DNA from: Candidatus Cloacimonadota bacterium
GTDB taxonomy: Bacteria > Cloacimonadota > Cloacimonadia > Cloacimonadales > Cloacimonadaceae
Direction of reading: 5' to 3'
DNA: 64,000 nucleotides
Assembly: GCA_030154085.1 (NCBI GenBank)
Contig: JASKKR010000003.1
Span: 1 to 64,000, forward strand
Shown: positions 8,924 to 17,410 of the stretch, in pieces
Numbering within the stretch: the stretch's first letter is position 1
Layout of the letters: the number at the start of each line of letters is the position of its first letter
Made by a program: the position numbers and the translations under genes
The notes under the pieces: model-generated
Databases searched by the model: none
Seen by the model: the letters and a program-made list of their open reading frames with translations, nothing else
What the model was told of the DNA's origin: nothing

Positions 8924-9471
8924 GAGAAAGATACCTCGCATTGATCATTATCATGTTGGCTCTTACTGTAGCCTTCGTCATGCTTACCTCGCGTAGCTTG
9001 GATACTAATCTGCGGAAAATCAGAAACTATGATGAGCGCATAAAGACCACTCAAGAGCAATTGAATAGTGCTCGGATCATGGATAAGCAGCTTAGCCAGT
9101 TTGCAAGAATTATTGATAATAGCTTGACCAAAACAAATCAATTTAGCTTTGATGAGATTAATGAGTTTAAAACCTTCATCGGCGACATGGCGCACGAACG
9201 CAAGATTGAGATTACGAAGATGACCGACACGAATAAATGGTCATTGCCAAATCTTGTCGAAACTACCTTTAATCTGGAATTAGAAGCTACCTATGCACAA
9301 ATTGGTCAGTTTATTTCAGATTTAGAATCTCAAGATAACATTATCAAGATCCAGGCCTTGGACATTAGCCCTGCTCAGCAGTCAGACAAAGATCAGCAGG
9401 ATGCAAATGCACCTTCGCGATATCGGGTTTTGCTGGAAATGTCCATATTCAAAGTGAAGAAGGAGGCGTAA
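8920..9471 (+). CDS. pilO: Type IV pilus inner-membrane alignment protein PilO-like
   Basis: 183 aa. Short cytoplasmic tail, one membrane helix (about 7-24), then a coiled-coil segment (residues 30-65, rich in Arg, Gln and Asn) and an alpha/beta periplasmic domain including ETTFNLELEATYAQIGQFISDLES, the pattern typical of PilO/GspM where a strand precedes an F-x-x-L-E helix. PilO pairs with PilN to connect the cytoplasmic PilM platform with the outer-membrane secretin. The ATG overlaps the pilN stop as ATGA. Confidence 0.82.
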   Translation: MRERYLALIIIMLALTVAFVMLTSRSLDTNLRKIRNYDERIKTTQEQLNSARIMDKQLSQFARIIDNSLTKTNQFSFDEINEFKTFIGDMAHERKIEITKMTDTNKWSLPNLVETTFNLELEATYAQIGQFISDLESQDNIIKIQALDISPAQQSDKDQQDANAPSRYRVLLEMSIFKVKKEA

Positions 9472-9472
9472 G

Positions 9473-10018
9473 ATGCAATACAGATTTGTAAAAGATTTCG
9501 CTATTGCCCTCATCGTGATTCTTTTGGGGATCATGTGTATTCGCCTCTTTGTGATTGATCGTGTCGTAGCCAATGTTCCGGATAGCTCTATTCACGTTCA
9601 GGAAACAGTTACTGATACCTTGATGAGCCGGATCCGCACCATAGAAAAATCTATTCAAGATCGTAAGGAATTTGTCTTTCATGTTGACAAAGACCCTCTT
9701 CGTCAGGGTAACATCATCAAAGACAATGTCGATCGCATGAAAGAATTTGAGGAGATGGTGCGTAATATGTTTCGTTTGGCAACTACAGCTATCGATGAAT
9801 ATGGAAACAAGATTGCATATATCGAATACCAAGATGCCTTGCATGAAGCTCGCGAAGGTGAAGTGGTAGCCGGTCGTAAGATCTTGGAAATAAATGAAGA
9901 TAATATTCGCTATTCGTATGGCGGATCAACATATACAGCAAAGCTGATGCCGCGCCCTGTGTTGAAGGAAGAGGATAAGAATCCCTACCTTAAAGCTGGT
10001 ATTAGTGGTAATTGGTGA
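9473..10018 (+). CDS. PilP/GspC-like pilus periplasmic linker
   Basis: 181 aa. One N-terminal membrane helix (about 9-28) without a lipobox, so unlike PilP of Pseudomonas it would be anchored by a transmembrane segment. A helical spacer leads to a C-terminal small beta domain (GNKIAYIEYQDALHEAREGE, GRKILEINEDNIRYSYGG) that matches the GspC homology-region or PilP pattern, in which paired strands end in a V-x-x-I-x-x-x-x-V-x-x-x-x-x-G sequence. Such domains contact the secretin N0 domain. It lies directly before pilQ. I name it by architecture and position only. Confidence 0.7.
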   Translation: MQYRFVKDFAIALIVILLGIMCIRLFVIDRVVANVPDSSIHVQETVTDTLMSRIRTIEKSIQDRKEFVFHVDKDPLRQGNIIKDNVDRMKEFEEMVRNMFRLATTAIDEYGNKIAYIEYQDALHEAREGEVVAGRKILEINEDNIRYSYGGSTYTAKLMPRPVLKEEDKNPYLKAGISGNW

Positions 10019-10044
10019 AATATATTATAACAGTGGGAGTAAAT

Positions 10045-11448
10045 ATGAAAAACATGCTTTCAAGTAAGCAATATCTCTGCTTGGCTCTGCTCTTGGTATT
10101 CGCCTGTACAGCACTCGTTGCTCAGGTAGACCCAATGTCAACCAAGGTAACCTTTAGTGCGGATGACGCCACCCTGTCTTCCGTTTTGAAAGCTCTGTCC
10201 CGTCTTTCCGGCACCAACATCGTATTGGCTGTCGAACAGACTAAAGACAGAGATTCCAGTGACGAAAAACGCGTGACCATCAACGTCAAAGACGTGCCGA
10301 TTGAGACTGCAGTTTCCTTAGTAGCCCGGTCTTCCGGCCTTTCCTACCGCGTAATTGCTGGTAACACTTTTGTGGTGGGTCAAAGGCAAAACATTGAGGA
10401 AGAAATTGGTGAGCGTAGCAACGTTCTGTATCTGAACAATTTGGACGCATCCAAAGTAGCTGATGCTTTGCAGGATACTGGAGCTAAAATTGTGGCTGTT
10501 GAAGGTCAAAACGCCATCATGGTTTATGCAAACCAAGAAACCTTCGAGCAGATCAGCACTCTTGTCAAAAGTATGGATGTTATACAGGAACAGATCGAAA
10601 TCCGCGTACGCTTGATCGAAATCAATCTTACCAGTGCCAAGAAGGTGGGTGTTGACTGGAGTCGTTTAAACAGCCTTACCACCATTATTGCAGAAGATCC
10701 GGTTAATGCCGACGGAGCTGGACTTCCATACAACTACACAGATGTTGATGGATATCTTCCTCATGGCGATCCAACAGAATTAGGACTGCTTCCTGATGAC
10801 CAATATTTCCAGAGAATCAATGGTTTTGATGACATTGGTCATTTCAGCCGTCAGCTTACTGCTTTTGATATTACTATCGACTGGCTATTGGAAAACAACG
10901 CCGCAAAGCTGCTCACAGATACCCGAGTGACTGCTCTTAACGGTGAAGAAGCTACTCTTCACATCGGTGAAGTGATTCCCTTTGTGGTGATGGACAATGA
11001 GAAACAGGTGCAGGTTGAACGCGAAGAAGTGGGAATCATGCTTGCTGTGACTCCTTCTGTTAATCAAGATGGGAACATCACTGCCAAGATTGCTCCCGAA
11101 GTTTCATCAGTTACCGATCTCGTAGGTGGTTATGTTCCGCGTACCAAGGTACGTCGGGTAGCTTCCACAGTTACCGTACCGAATGGACATAAAATCATCG
11201 TGGGTGGATTGCTTAATTCCTCCATCTCACAAAAAACAAATAAGCTACCATTCCTGGGTGATCTTCCTTTCATCGGCAAGGCATTCCAGCATCGTTACGA
11301 GTTGGTAGAAAATACCGATCTTATCATTGAAATTACTCCCAGATTGGTTCCCATGGATGAAAATAGCCCCGAACCAATTGTAGACGAAAGACTCACTCGC
11401 AAACTCATCGAATATGAAGGTGAGGAGGAATATAATGAAGAAGGTTAA
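10045..11448 (+). CDS. pilQ: Type IV pilus secretin PilQ
   Basis: 467 aa from the ATG at 10045, which has GGGAG 5 nt upstream. A TTG 33 bases earlier overlaps the previous gene and is unlikely. A signal peptide (LALLLVFACTALVA) is followed by an STN/N0 domain (about 30-110), one N1-like domain (NVLYLNNLDASKVADALQ) and the secretin barrel domain, with VRLIEINL, VTPSVNQDGNITAKI and the hallmark VPNGHKIIVGGLL followed by NKLPFLGDLPFIGKAF. It forms the outer-membrane gate for the fibre. It is short for PilQ because the AMIN domains are missing. Its end overlaps the start of the next gene by 14 bp. Confidence 0.93.
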   Translation: MKNMLSSKQYLCLALLLVFACTALVAQVDPMSTKVTFSADDATLSSVLKALSRLSGTNIVLAVEQTKDRDSSDEKRVTINVKDVPIETAVSLVARSSGLSYRVIAGNTFVVGQRQNIEEEIGERSNVLYLNNLDASKVADALQDTGAKIVAVEGQNAIMVYANQETFEQISTLVKSMDVIQEQIEIRVRLIEINLTSAKKVGVDWSRLNSLTTIIAEDPVNADGAGLPYNYTDVDGYLPHGDPTELGLLPDDQYFQRINGFDDIGHFSRQLTAFDITIDWLLENNAAKLLTDTRVTALNGEEATLHIGEVIPFVVMDNEKQVQVEREEVGIMLAVTPSVNQDGNITAKIAPEVSSVTDLVGGYVPRTKVRRVASTVTVPNGHKIIVGGLLNSSISQKTNKLPFLGDLPFIGKAFQHRYELVENTDLIIEITPRLVPMDENSPEPIVDERLTRKLIEYEGEEEYNEEG

Positions 11449-13744
11449 GTCTCTTACACCAATATTAACACTGATTATGATTATCCTGGTAAGTCTTTCG
11501 GCTTCCTGTGATAAACGCAATCCACCACCAATATTGCCGGCTCCACCGGATCCAATTCCATTGAATGAAATCCGGACGATCCACAAGATTAGTGCGGATC
11601 CAGATACTATATATGCTGACCACAACATCACATATTCAACCATAGCCGTGGAGATTCGTGATGGGGAAGGCTTTGGTGTCCCTGGACAGCTAGTTCAGTT
11701 CAGAACTGCTCCCATCGGTCGCGTGCTTACAAACGTTTCAACCGATAGCACGGGTATTGCTAGGACCATATTTTGGGATGATGGACAATCTGGCGAAGCT
11801 TTGATTACAGCCGTAGTTAGAAATTTCCATCCTTCTGAACCCGATTCCATCCTTTCTGCTGATACCGACAGCGTGCGGGTCGTAGTCAAAGAACCGCCTG
11901 CCATTGAGTCAGTGACGCTGCAATTTGACAATATGGCTGATCCTTATCCAATGCGGGTTGGTCAGACCGTGCCGATCTATGCATCTGCTACCAATACTAC
12001 TGGTGATGTAGTTCCTGATGGAACCTTGATTACTTTTGAGTGCATAAAGGGTTCCTTCACAGATCAAGCTGGAAATGATCTTGGCAAAGTGATTCATCAG
12101 CCTACATATAATGGACGTGCAGCCACATACTACAATTCTGGTACTTCAGCGACCACGAATCCAGAAAGCCTGCCTGAGACTGTAACCGCTAAAATCGGTG
12201 ATGTCCAAGATAGTCGCAATATCATGATCCGTCCCGGAACTCCTGCTGGAATCGAGATGCGGAGTTTGGTAAGTGTAAATGGGGTGGAGGTAGAAGCTGA
12301 TACTTCTCACGTTGGCAGCACAAACCAGATATTTATAGAAAGCACCCTGGTGGATATGTATAACAATACCGTGCAAGGTCAAAACGTAAAATTCACCACT
12401 GATCTGGGTACCTTCCTAAATACTGCTCAGACTGTAAATATCCAAACTAATGAATACGGTGTTGCCAGAGTGCGCTTTACACCCGGACTTTTCGCAGGTG
12501 CAGCTACTATTCAAGCTTCTGCTTTGAATGATACTCTGGTTACCCAATTGATCTTTACCATTACTTCAGATCAGATCCACGCTCTAGACTTCACTCAGCA
12601 GGATCCGATTCGACTGAATGTTGCCAATACTGGTGGAACTCAATCCGCTGTGTTGCGCGTAAGACTTCGTGATATCAATGGTAACCTCATTGACAAACCG
12701 CACGATGTATGGTTCAAGATCATGAATACAGGTACGTCTCTTCCTGAAGGAGCAAACTTAAACAATGCTCCAGCTTCAGATTCAGTGATGGTGACCTCAA
12801 ATGGAGGTGAGGCGCAGATCTCGGTTAACGCTGGTACAGAATCCGGTGTGCTGGTCATCAGAGCGTCTTGTACCACTGAAGATGGCAGATGGATTCGTGC
12901 CACTAAGGCTAATATAATCATCATGTCAGGTCCTCCGCACTCTATTGAACCCTTCATTTCCGGATTCAATACCGGAACCAATATGGGTGGCGGTGTATGG
13001 CGCGTTGTAGCCGGTGCTCATGTCCGCGACCGGTATCAGAACCCTGTGCAAATCAACACCATGGTATGGTTCGCCATATATGGTGCGGGTGCTGGTCCTG
13101 GAAATTATCCTTATACTTCGGCTCAGATTGAATCTGATGGTGCAGTTGGGAATGTCAGTGTAAATGGAGATTCACTATCAGGTGTTGCCTATACAACTGT
13201 GACTTACAATGGCACGATGACAAACGAAGAAGTGACCATCTATGCCAGATCTGGTGGTGAAAACGGACAAGCAGTGGAAGCCTATGGTTCTGTAACCTTA
13301 CCTCTAAACGATCCTCGTTTTGAGATCCAAGTTGTACCACAGATTGTGAATTTTGGTCAACAAGCTCCTCAAACTAAGGAAGCCGACATAATTATGTATC
13401 TCACAGATGGACAAGGATTGGATATTACCGGCAGTGAATTCCAGATTCTCACAACCAGAGGTCAGATCATTCTGCATCCGGATCACTACTTCCCGTCTAA
13501 TCCAAACTATACCCAGATTCCACCAAACTATGCTGACATCTCGGTTCCCGATCGAGTGACAACCTATCAAGGCATAGCACATTCAAGAGTCAAGGTATAC
13601 ATCGATGAGTTCCCCTATGGTGAAACTCAAACAAATACACCAAGCACCACTGATGTGGGGATCACCGGTCGTCTGTTGGGAACGAATATACAAGCGACCA
13701 CAAATCTGCTCGTATATCGCTACCCAGGAGTTGCTCCGTTCTAA
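11435..13744 (+). CDS. Large lipoprotein with bacterial Ig-like (invasin/Big_1-type) repeats
   Basis: 769 aa from the ATG at 11435, chosen over an upstream in-frame ATG because GAGGAGG lies 6 nt before it and because it starts the signal peptide. The signal ends in a lipobox (SLSASC), so the protein is lipid-anchored. A Pro-rich spacer is followed by repeated Ig-like modules with the invasin-type pattern: G-x-x-V-x-F-x-T-x-x-G-x-x followed by T-D-x-x-G-x-A-x-x-x-x (for example GQLVQFRT with DSTGIARTIFW, and GQNVKFTTDLG with NEYGVARVRFTPG). It is not part of the standard pilus gene set, yet is translationally linked to pilQ. A surface adhesin or a secretin-associated factor is possible. Confidence 0.82.
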   Translation: MKKVKSLTPILTLIMIILVSLSASCDKRNPPPILPAPPDPIPLNEIRTIHKISADPDTIYADHNITYSTIAVEIRDGEGFGVPGQLVQFRTAPIGRVLTNVSTDSTGIARTIFWDDGQSGEALITAVVRNFHPSEPDSILSADTDSVRVVVKEPPAIESVTLQFDNMADPYPMRVGQTVPIYASATNTTGDVVPDGTLITFECIKGSFTDQAGNDLGKVIHQPTYNGRAATYYNSGTSATTNPESLPETVTAKIGDVQDSRNIMIRPGTPAGIEMRSLVSVNGVEVEADTSHVGSTNQIFIESTLVDMYNNTVQGQNVKFTTDLGTFLNTAQTVNIQTNEYGVARVRFTPGLFAGAATIQASALNDTLVTQLIFTITSDQIHALDFTQQDPIRLNVANTGGTQSAVLRVRLRDINGNLIDKPHDVWFKIMNTGTSLPEGANLNNAPASDSVMVTSNGGEAQISVNAGTESGVLVIRASCTTEDGRWIRATKANIIIMSGPPHSIEPFISGFNTGTNMGGGVWRVVAGAHVRDRYQNPVQINTMVWFAIYGAGAGPGNYPYTSAQIESDGAVGNVSVNGDSLSGVAYTTVTYNGTMTNEEVTIYARSGGENGQAVEAYGSVTLPLNDPRFEIQVVPQIVNFGQQAPQTKEADIIMYLTDGQGLDITGSEFQILTTRGQIILHPDHYFPSNPNYTQIPPNYADISVPDRVTTYQGIAHSRVKVYIDEFPYGETQTNTPSTTDVGITGRLLGTNIQATTNLLVYRYPGVAPF

Positions 13745-13765
13745 AAAATAAATATAATGTAAATG

Positions 13766-13794
13766 GCGTGAGAGTCTTTGTAAGGCTCTCACGC
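13766..13794. terminator. Hairpin between the Ig lipoprotein gene and pilB
   Basis: A 9-bp perfect stem (GCGTGAGAG at 13766-13774 with CTCTCACGC at 13786-13794) lies 22 bp after the lipoprotein stop. It is followed by TAATT and an A-rich stretch rather than a T-run, so it is not a classical terminator. It may be a partial terminator or an RNA-stability element that separates expression of the first half of the pilus operon from pilB-pilC. Confidence 0.5.
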
Positions 13795-13882
13795 TAATTA
13801 AAAAAAGAAGGAGAAGATATAGAATGTTTGTGGCAATTGCTCAATTTTAGTTTTTTTAAAAATACAAGATAAGGATATAGAC

Positions 13883-15592
13883 ATGAGTTTTAACCCTCAA
13901 TTTGCTAGACTCGGCGAAATCTTAGTACACGAAGGATACGTGACTGAAGAGCAGCTGAAAGAGGCTTTGATCAAGCAGACAAATTTTGGTCTCAAGATCG
14001 GAGAAACCCTCATTAAAATCGGTTATCTCACCGAAAAACAATTGTTAAATGCCCTGCATTTACAATTGGGTTACGATGTCGTAAAAGAAAGTGAGTTAAT
14101 GGATCTCGACCTCAAGGTCGTTTCCCTCATTCCGGAACCATACGCTACGGAAAACAGAGTTATCGCTCTTCGTGAAGAAGGCGATGGAGTGGTCGTTGCT
14201 TTTGCTGACCCAGAAGATCTTACGGTTCTCGATAGCTTAAAAAAGCTCATCGGTAAGACGATCAAACCAGTGCTGATCGGTGACTCAGAGCTTCACGATA
14301 CAATCGAAAAATATTACAAAAGCATTCGTACTACCTCTCAGGTGGAAGATGCTGTAGGCGGCTTTGACTTTGTGGCTGTAGATGAAGATGAAAATGAAAT
14401 CTCCATCTCCGCTGCTTCCAGTGACGCTGATGCACCGGTTGTAAAACTTTTAAACCTCATTATCAACGAAGCCATCAAGGCAAACACAACAGATATTCAC
14501 ATCGAGCCTTTGGTGAAGCACACTCGCGTTCGTTATCGTATTGATGGAGCTTTGCGTGAAGTGATGAATCCTCCCATCGGTATGCACGCGGGTTTGGTCT
14601 CTCTTGTGAAAGTGATGAGTAAGCTAAATATCGCTGAACGTCGACTTCCCCAAGATGGTCATATTTCTCTGAAAACTTCCATGAAAAGCGTCGATGTTCG
14701 TGTATCAATTACGCCCACTGTCCTCGGAGAGAAAGTCGTTATGCGTCTGTTGGACAAAGGTGATTTTGGTTTCAAACTTGACACCCTTGGTTTTGAAGGC
14801 GAAGATATGGAGATCTTTGATAAGATCATCCGTCGTCCCTATGGAATCATCATCGTTTCCGGTCCTACCGGTAGTGGTAAATCAACTTCCCTACATGCTG
14901 CCCTGAAAGAGATATTAGATATTGAAACTAATATCATCACCGTGGAAGACCCAGTTGAATATCGCTTGGAAGGAGTAACGCAGATTGAGACCAAAGAGCA
15001 GATCGGACTTACATTTGGCACAGCTCTTCGTACTGTGCTCCGCCAAGACCCGGATATCGTGCTTATCGGTGAGATCCGTGACGAGGAGACTGCTGATATA
15101 GCAATTAAATTCTCACTCACCGGTCACCTTGTGTTCTCCACTCTGCATGCAAATGACGCGCCCTCAACTGTCACACGTTTGATCGATATCGGGATCAAGC
15201 CCTATTTGGTTGGTTCTTCACTTTCCTTGGTTATGGCTCAGCGCCTTGTACGTAAGATTTGCCCTCATTGCATTGAGGACTATCAACCCACAGAACAAGA
15301 GATTCGAGATGCAGCTCTCACCGAAGAAGATATCCGTGAAGCTAATTTCAAGATGGGAGCTGGTTGTGTGCATTGTGACAACACAGGTTTCTCTGGTCGT
15401 ACTGGTATTTTCGAATTACTCACTGTCAATCAAGAAATCCGCCAGTTGATCTATGATGGTGGAAATCAGGACCTCATTCGCGCTGCGGCTCTCAGAGCCG
15501 GAATGCGCACCTTGCACGATGCAGCTGTCTCCAAGATGAAACGTGGAATTACTACCATTCGCGAAGTCATCAAAATGACTGTAGTAGAATAA
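13883..15592 (+). CDS. pilB: Type IV pilus extension ATPase PilB
   Basis: 569 aa, typical. The N-terminal GspE/MshE domain (RLGEILVHEGYVTEEQL, residues 9-25) is one that can bind cyclic-di-GMP in some PilB/MshE proteins, though I cannot assign binding here. The core has Walker A GPTGSGKST starting at residue 327, the Asp box (TVEDPVEYR), Walker B (DPDIVLIGEIRD) and the His box (TGHLVFSTLHAN). A four-cysteine zinc site (CPHC and CVHC, about residues 459-497) is characteristic of PilB/GspE. It energises pilin polymerisation against PilT. It lies 138 bp after the previous gene, with pilC 24 bp downstream. Confidence 0.95.
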   Translation: MSFNPQFARLGEILVHEGYVTEEQLKEALIKQTNFGLKIGETLIKIGYLTEKQLLNALHLQLGYDVVKESELMDLDLKVVSLIPEPYATENRVIALREEGDGVVVAFADPEDLTVLDSLKKLIGKTIKPVLIGDSELHDTIEKYYKSIRTTSQVEDAVGGFDFVAVDEDENEISISAASSDADAPVVKLLNLIINEAIKANTTDIHIEPLVKHTRVRYRIDGALREVMNPPIGMHAGLVSLVKVMSKLNIAERRLPQDGHISLKTSMKSVDVRVSITPTVLGEKVVMRLLDKGDFGFKLDTLGFEGEDMEIFDKIIRRPYGIIIVSGPTGSGKSTSLHAALKEILDIETNIITVEDPVEYRLEGVTQIETKEQIGLTFGTALRTVLRQDPDIVLIGEIRDEETADIAIKFSLTGHLVFSTLHANDAPSTVTRLIDIGIKPYLVGSSLSLVMAQRLVRKICPHCIEDYQPTEQEIRDAALTEEDIREANFKMGAGCVHCDNTGFSGRTGIFELLTVNQEIRQLIYDGGNQDLIRAAALRAGMRTLHDAAVSKMKRGITTIREVIKMTVVE

Positions 15593-15616
15593 GATAGATT
15601 AAGAAGGTACAGATAT

Positions 15617-16870
15617 ATGCCAAATTTTGCTTACATCGTAAAAGACGCTAAAGGCGCTCGTGTAGAAGGCGTGATCAAGGCTGATACCCTTGATATGGCG
15701 GTGGAAAAGCTTTCTAAAGAAGGCTCCACCATTATATCAGTTAAAGCCGCCTCAGAAGGAGCTTTCAAAGGAAAACTATCGCTCTTTGATAAGGTTATGC
15801 TCACCATCTACAAGATTCGCACGGGTGTTACTCTCAAGACCCTTGTATTTTTTACACGCCAGCTTTCAACTATGTTCTCGGCAGGTCTCACGATCGAGAA
15901 AGCAATAAATGACTTGGAAAAAGAAGAAAAGAATAAAAAGTTTGCCAAAGTCTTACGCAAGATAGGCGATGACATTCGTAAAGGATTCTCTCTCTCTGAG
16001 GCCATGCAGCAGCATCCAGGCGTGTTCAACCCCCTTTATATTGCAATGGTGCAGGCTGGTGAAGTGTCTGGTACTCTGCATACCGTCTTGGATGAGCTTT
16101 CAGATTATCTGGAAAAGATCGAGGATACCCGGCGTAAAGTAACAAGCGCTATGGCTTATCCCGTCTTTATCCTCGTCTTTCTTGTCTTCGTGATTTGGGG
16201 TATGTTCTATTTTATCATACCCATGTTTGCTGAAGTTTATGCTGATTTCAATGCCACTCTACCTGCACCCACAGTGATCGCTATCAATATATCGAATTAC
16301 ATCGTAAACAACCTGTTTGCGGCAATCCTGATCTTCATTTTGATTATAGCTGGATTGTTCTTGGTGTATCTGACAGATCGGGGAAGGTACATTATGGATT
16401 CCATAAAACTGCGCATCCCAGTCGTAGGAGGTTTGATAACGAACTCCATCATGAGTAAGTTCTCCCGAACATTCAGTATCCTCATGGCTGCTGGTGTCCC
16501 GATTATGGACACCATGGAGCTTACTGAAAACGTGGTGCAAAATGCTGTAGTTGAAAGTGCTGTGCGCCGTGCGAGAGTGCTGGTTAAAGAAGGTTATGGT
16601 GTGGCTAATGCTTTCCGCAGAACTGGCGAATTCCCTCCCACACTTTTGCAGATGATTTCCACCGGCGAAGAAACTGGTGATATGGATAAACTGCTGGGCA
16701 AAGCGGCTCAATTCTACGAGAAACTCGTGGATAGCGTGATCGATCGCCTAACTTCCTTGATCGAACCGCTCTTGATCGTGATGATGGCAGTTGTTGTGGG
16801 TTCCATTATCATCGTGATCTATCTACCGATCTTCGATCTTGGTGAAGCAATCTCACAAGGGTTCAACTAA
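15617..16870 (+). CDS. pilC: Type IV pilus inner-membrane platform protein PilC
   Basis: 417 aa, usual for PilC/GspF. Two T2SSF domains are visible, the first starting FFTRQLSTMFSAGLTIEKAI and the second FSRTFSILMAAGVPIMDTME, each followed by the conserved helix motifs and GEETGDMDKLL. There are three membrane segments (about 170-200, 220-245 and 380-405). It is the rotor-like platform that couples PilB/PilT to pilin entry. It is the last gene of the pilus locus and is followed by a strong terminator. Confidence 0.94.
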   Translation: MPNFAYIVKDAKGARVEGVIKADTLDMAVEKLSKEGSTIISVKAASEGAFKGKLSLFDKVMLTIYKIRTGVTLKTLVFFTRQLSTMFSAGLTIEKAINDLEKEEKNKKFAKVLRKIGDDIRKGFSLSEAMQQHPGVFNPLYIAMVQAGEVSGTLHTVLDELSDYLEKIEDTRRKVTSAMAYPVFILVFLVFVIWGMFYFIIPMFAEVYADFNATLPAPTVIAINISNYIVNNLFAAILIFILIIAGLFLVYLTDRGRYIMDSIKLRIPVVGGLITNSIMSKFSRTFSILMAAGVPIMDTMELTENVVQNAVVESAVRRARVLVKEGYGVANAFRRTGEFPPTLLQMISTGEETGDMDKLLGKAAQFYEKLVDSVIDRLTSLIEPLLIVMMAVVVGSIIIVIYLPIFDLGEAISQGFN

Positions 16871-16894
16871 AAAATATAGTCTCATGGATATATC

Positions 16895-16926
16895 GAGCCC
16901 CATCCTTGGATTGGGGCTCTTTTTTA
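16895..16926 (+). terminator. Rho-independent terminator after pilC
   Basis: A 7-bp GC-rich stem (GAGCCCC at 16895-16901 with GGGGCTC at 16113+800, i.e. 16913-16919) is followed at once by a run of seven T residues (16920-16926). It lies 25 bp after the pilC stop and closes the pilus operon. Confidence 0.92.
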
Positions 16927-17056
16927 TCTAAGACAGACAGGAAGCACAGAAGAATCTACCGCCGTGCGGAATGGAATCAAATGGTTGATACTTAGTTTGC
17001 TTAAGTGCGGAGTCAGTGCATTTAGCACGGCATTTTAAATTTTTACGAGGAAGTAG

Positions 17057-17157
17057 TTCACAAAGCTGTAACTCCTTATATTCCCGTTTCTTGCCCACTT
17101 CTCAAACGGGAGAGAAACGGGGGAGGCAGCAAGTGCCATACTTTTGCAAGCATTTAG
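17057..17157 (+). repeat. Dispersed structured intergenic repeat, copy A
   Basis: One of four copies of an approximately 100-bp element in this window (others at 27798-27899 minus, 38958-39059 plus, 53369-53468 plus). Shared blocks are TCACAAAGCTGTAACTCC, CCCGTTTCTTGC, GAAACGGGGGAGG and TTTTGCAAGCATTTA. An 8-bp stem CCCGTTTC/GAAACGGG is invariant, with an inner 3-4 bp helix (here CCC/GGG). The copy lies in the roughly 480-bp gap between the pilC terminator and the ETF gene and overlaps no gene. Function unknown: structured RNA, REP-like element or small non-autonomous element are the options. Confidence 0.85.
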
Positions 17158-17307
17158 ACAACTGATTTTATGAATTAAATGCATCTATATTTGTTAAAGA
17201 TTATAGATGCTAAGTTCAGATTAGAACTAATGAGATACCTCATAACTGTCGGAGTATGAATCGTAACTCCAAGCTCCATGTAAAATTATATACAGCTTAT
17301 TTGGAAT

Positions 17308-17325
17308 TTGGCTAAATTCTTGCAA
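17308..17325 (+). promoter_or_regulatory. Second sigma-54-like promoter motif, upstream of the ETF gene
   Basis: TTGGCT-N6-TTGCAA shows GG at 17310-17311 and GC at 17322-17323 with exact sigma-54 spacing and a perfect TTGC -12 element. The -24 box differs from TGGCAC at the last two positions. The predicted start is near 17335, about 75 nt before the ETF start codon. A TTGACA/TATAAT-like pair lies between it and the gene, so either could drive expression. Confidence 0.45.
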
Positions 17326-17365
17326 ATCAGCAGAAGGTCGAGTTGCGATTGCCGTAAAAATCAGC

Positions 17366-17386
17366 TTGACAATTAAAGTATATAAT
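17366..17386 (+). promoter_or_regulatory. TTGACA / TATAAT pair with 9-bp spacing
   Basis: Perfect matches to both sigma-70 boxes, TTGACA at 17366-17371 and TATAAT at 17381-17386, but with only 9 bp between them instead of about 17. A similar short-spaced arrangement occurs before two other genes in the window (40545 and 61467). The TATAAT lies 24 bp before the ETF start codon, a plausible distance for a -10 box. Confidence 0.4.
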
Positions 17387-17410
17387 TATTGTTTTCTTCA
17401 GGAGAAAGAT

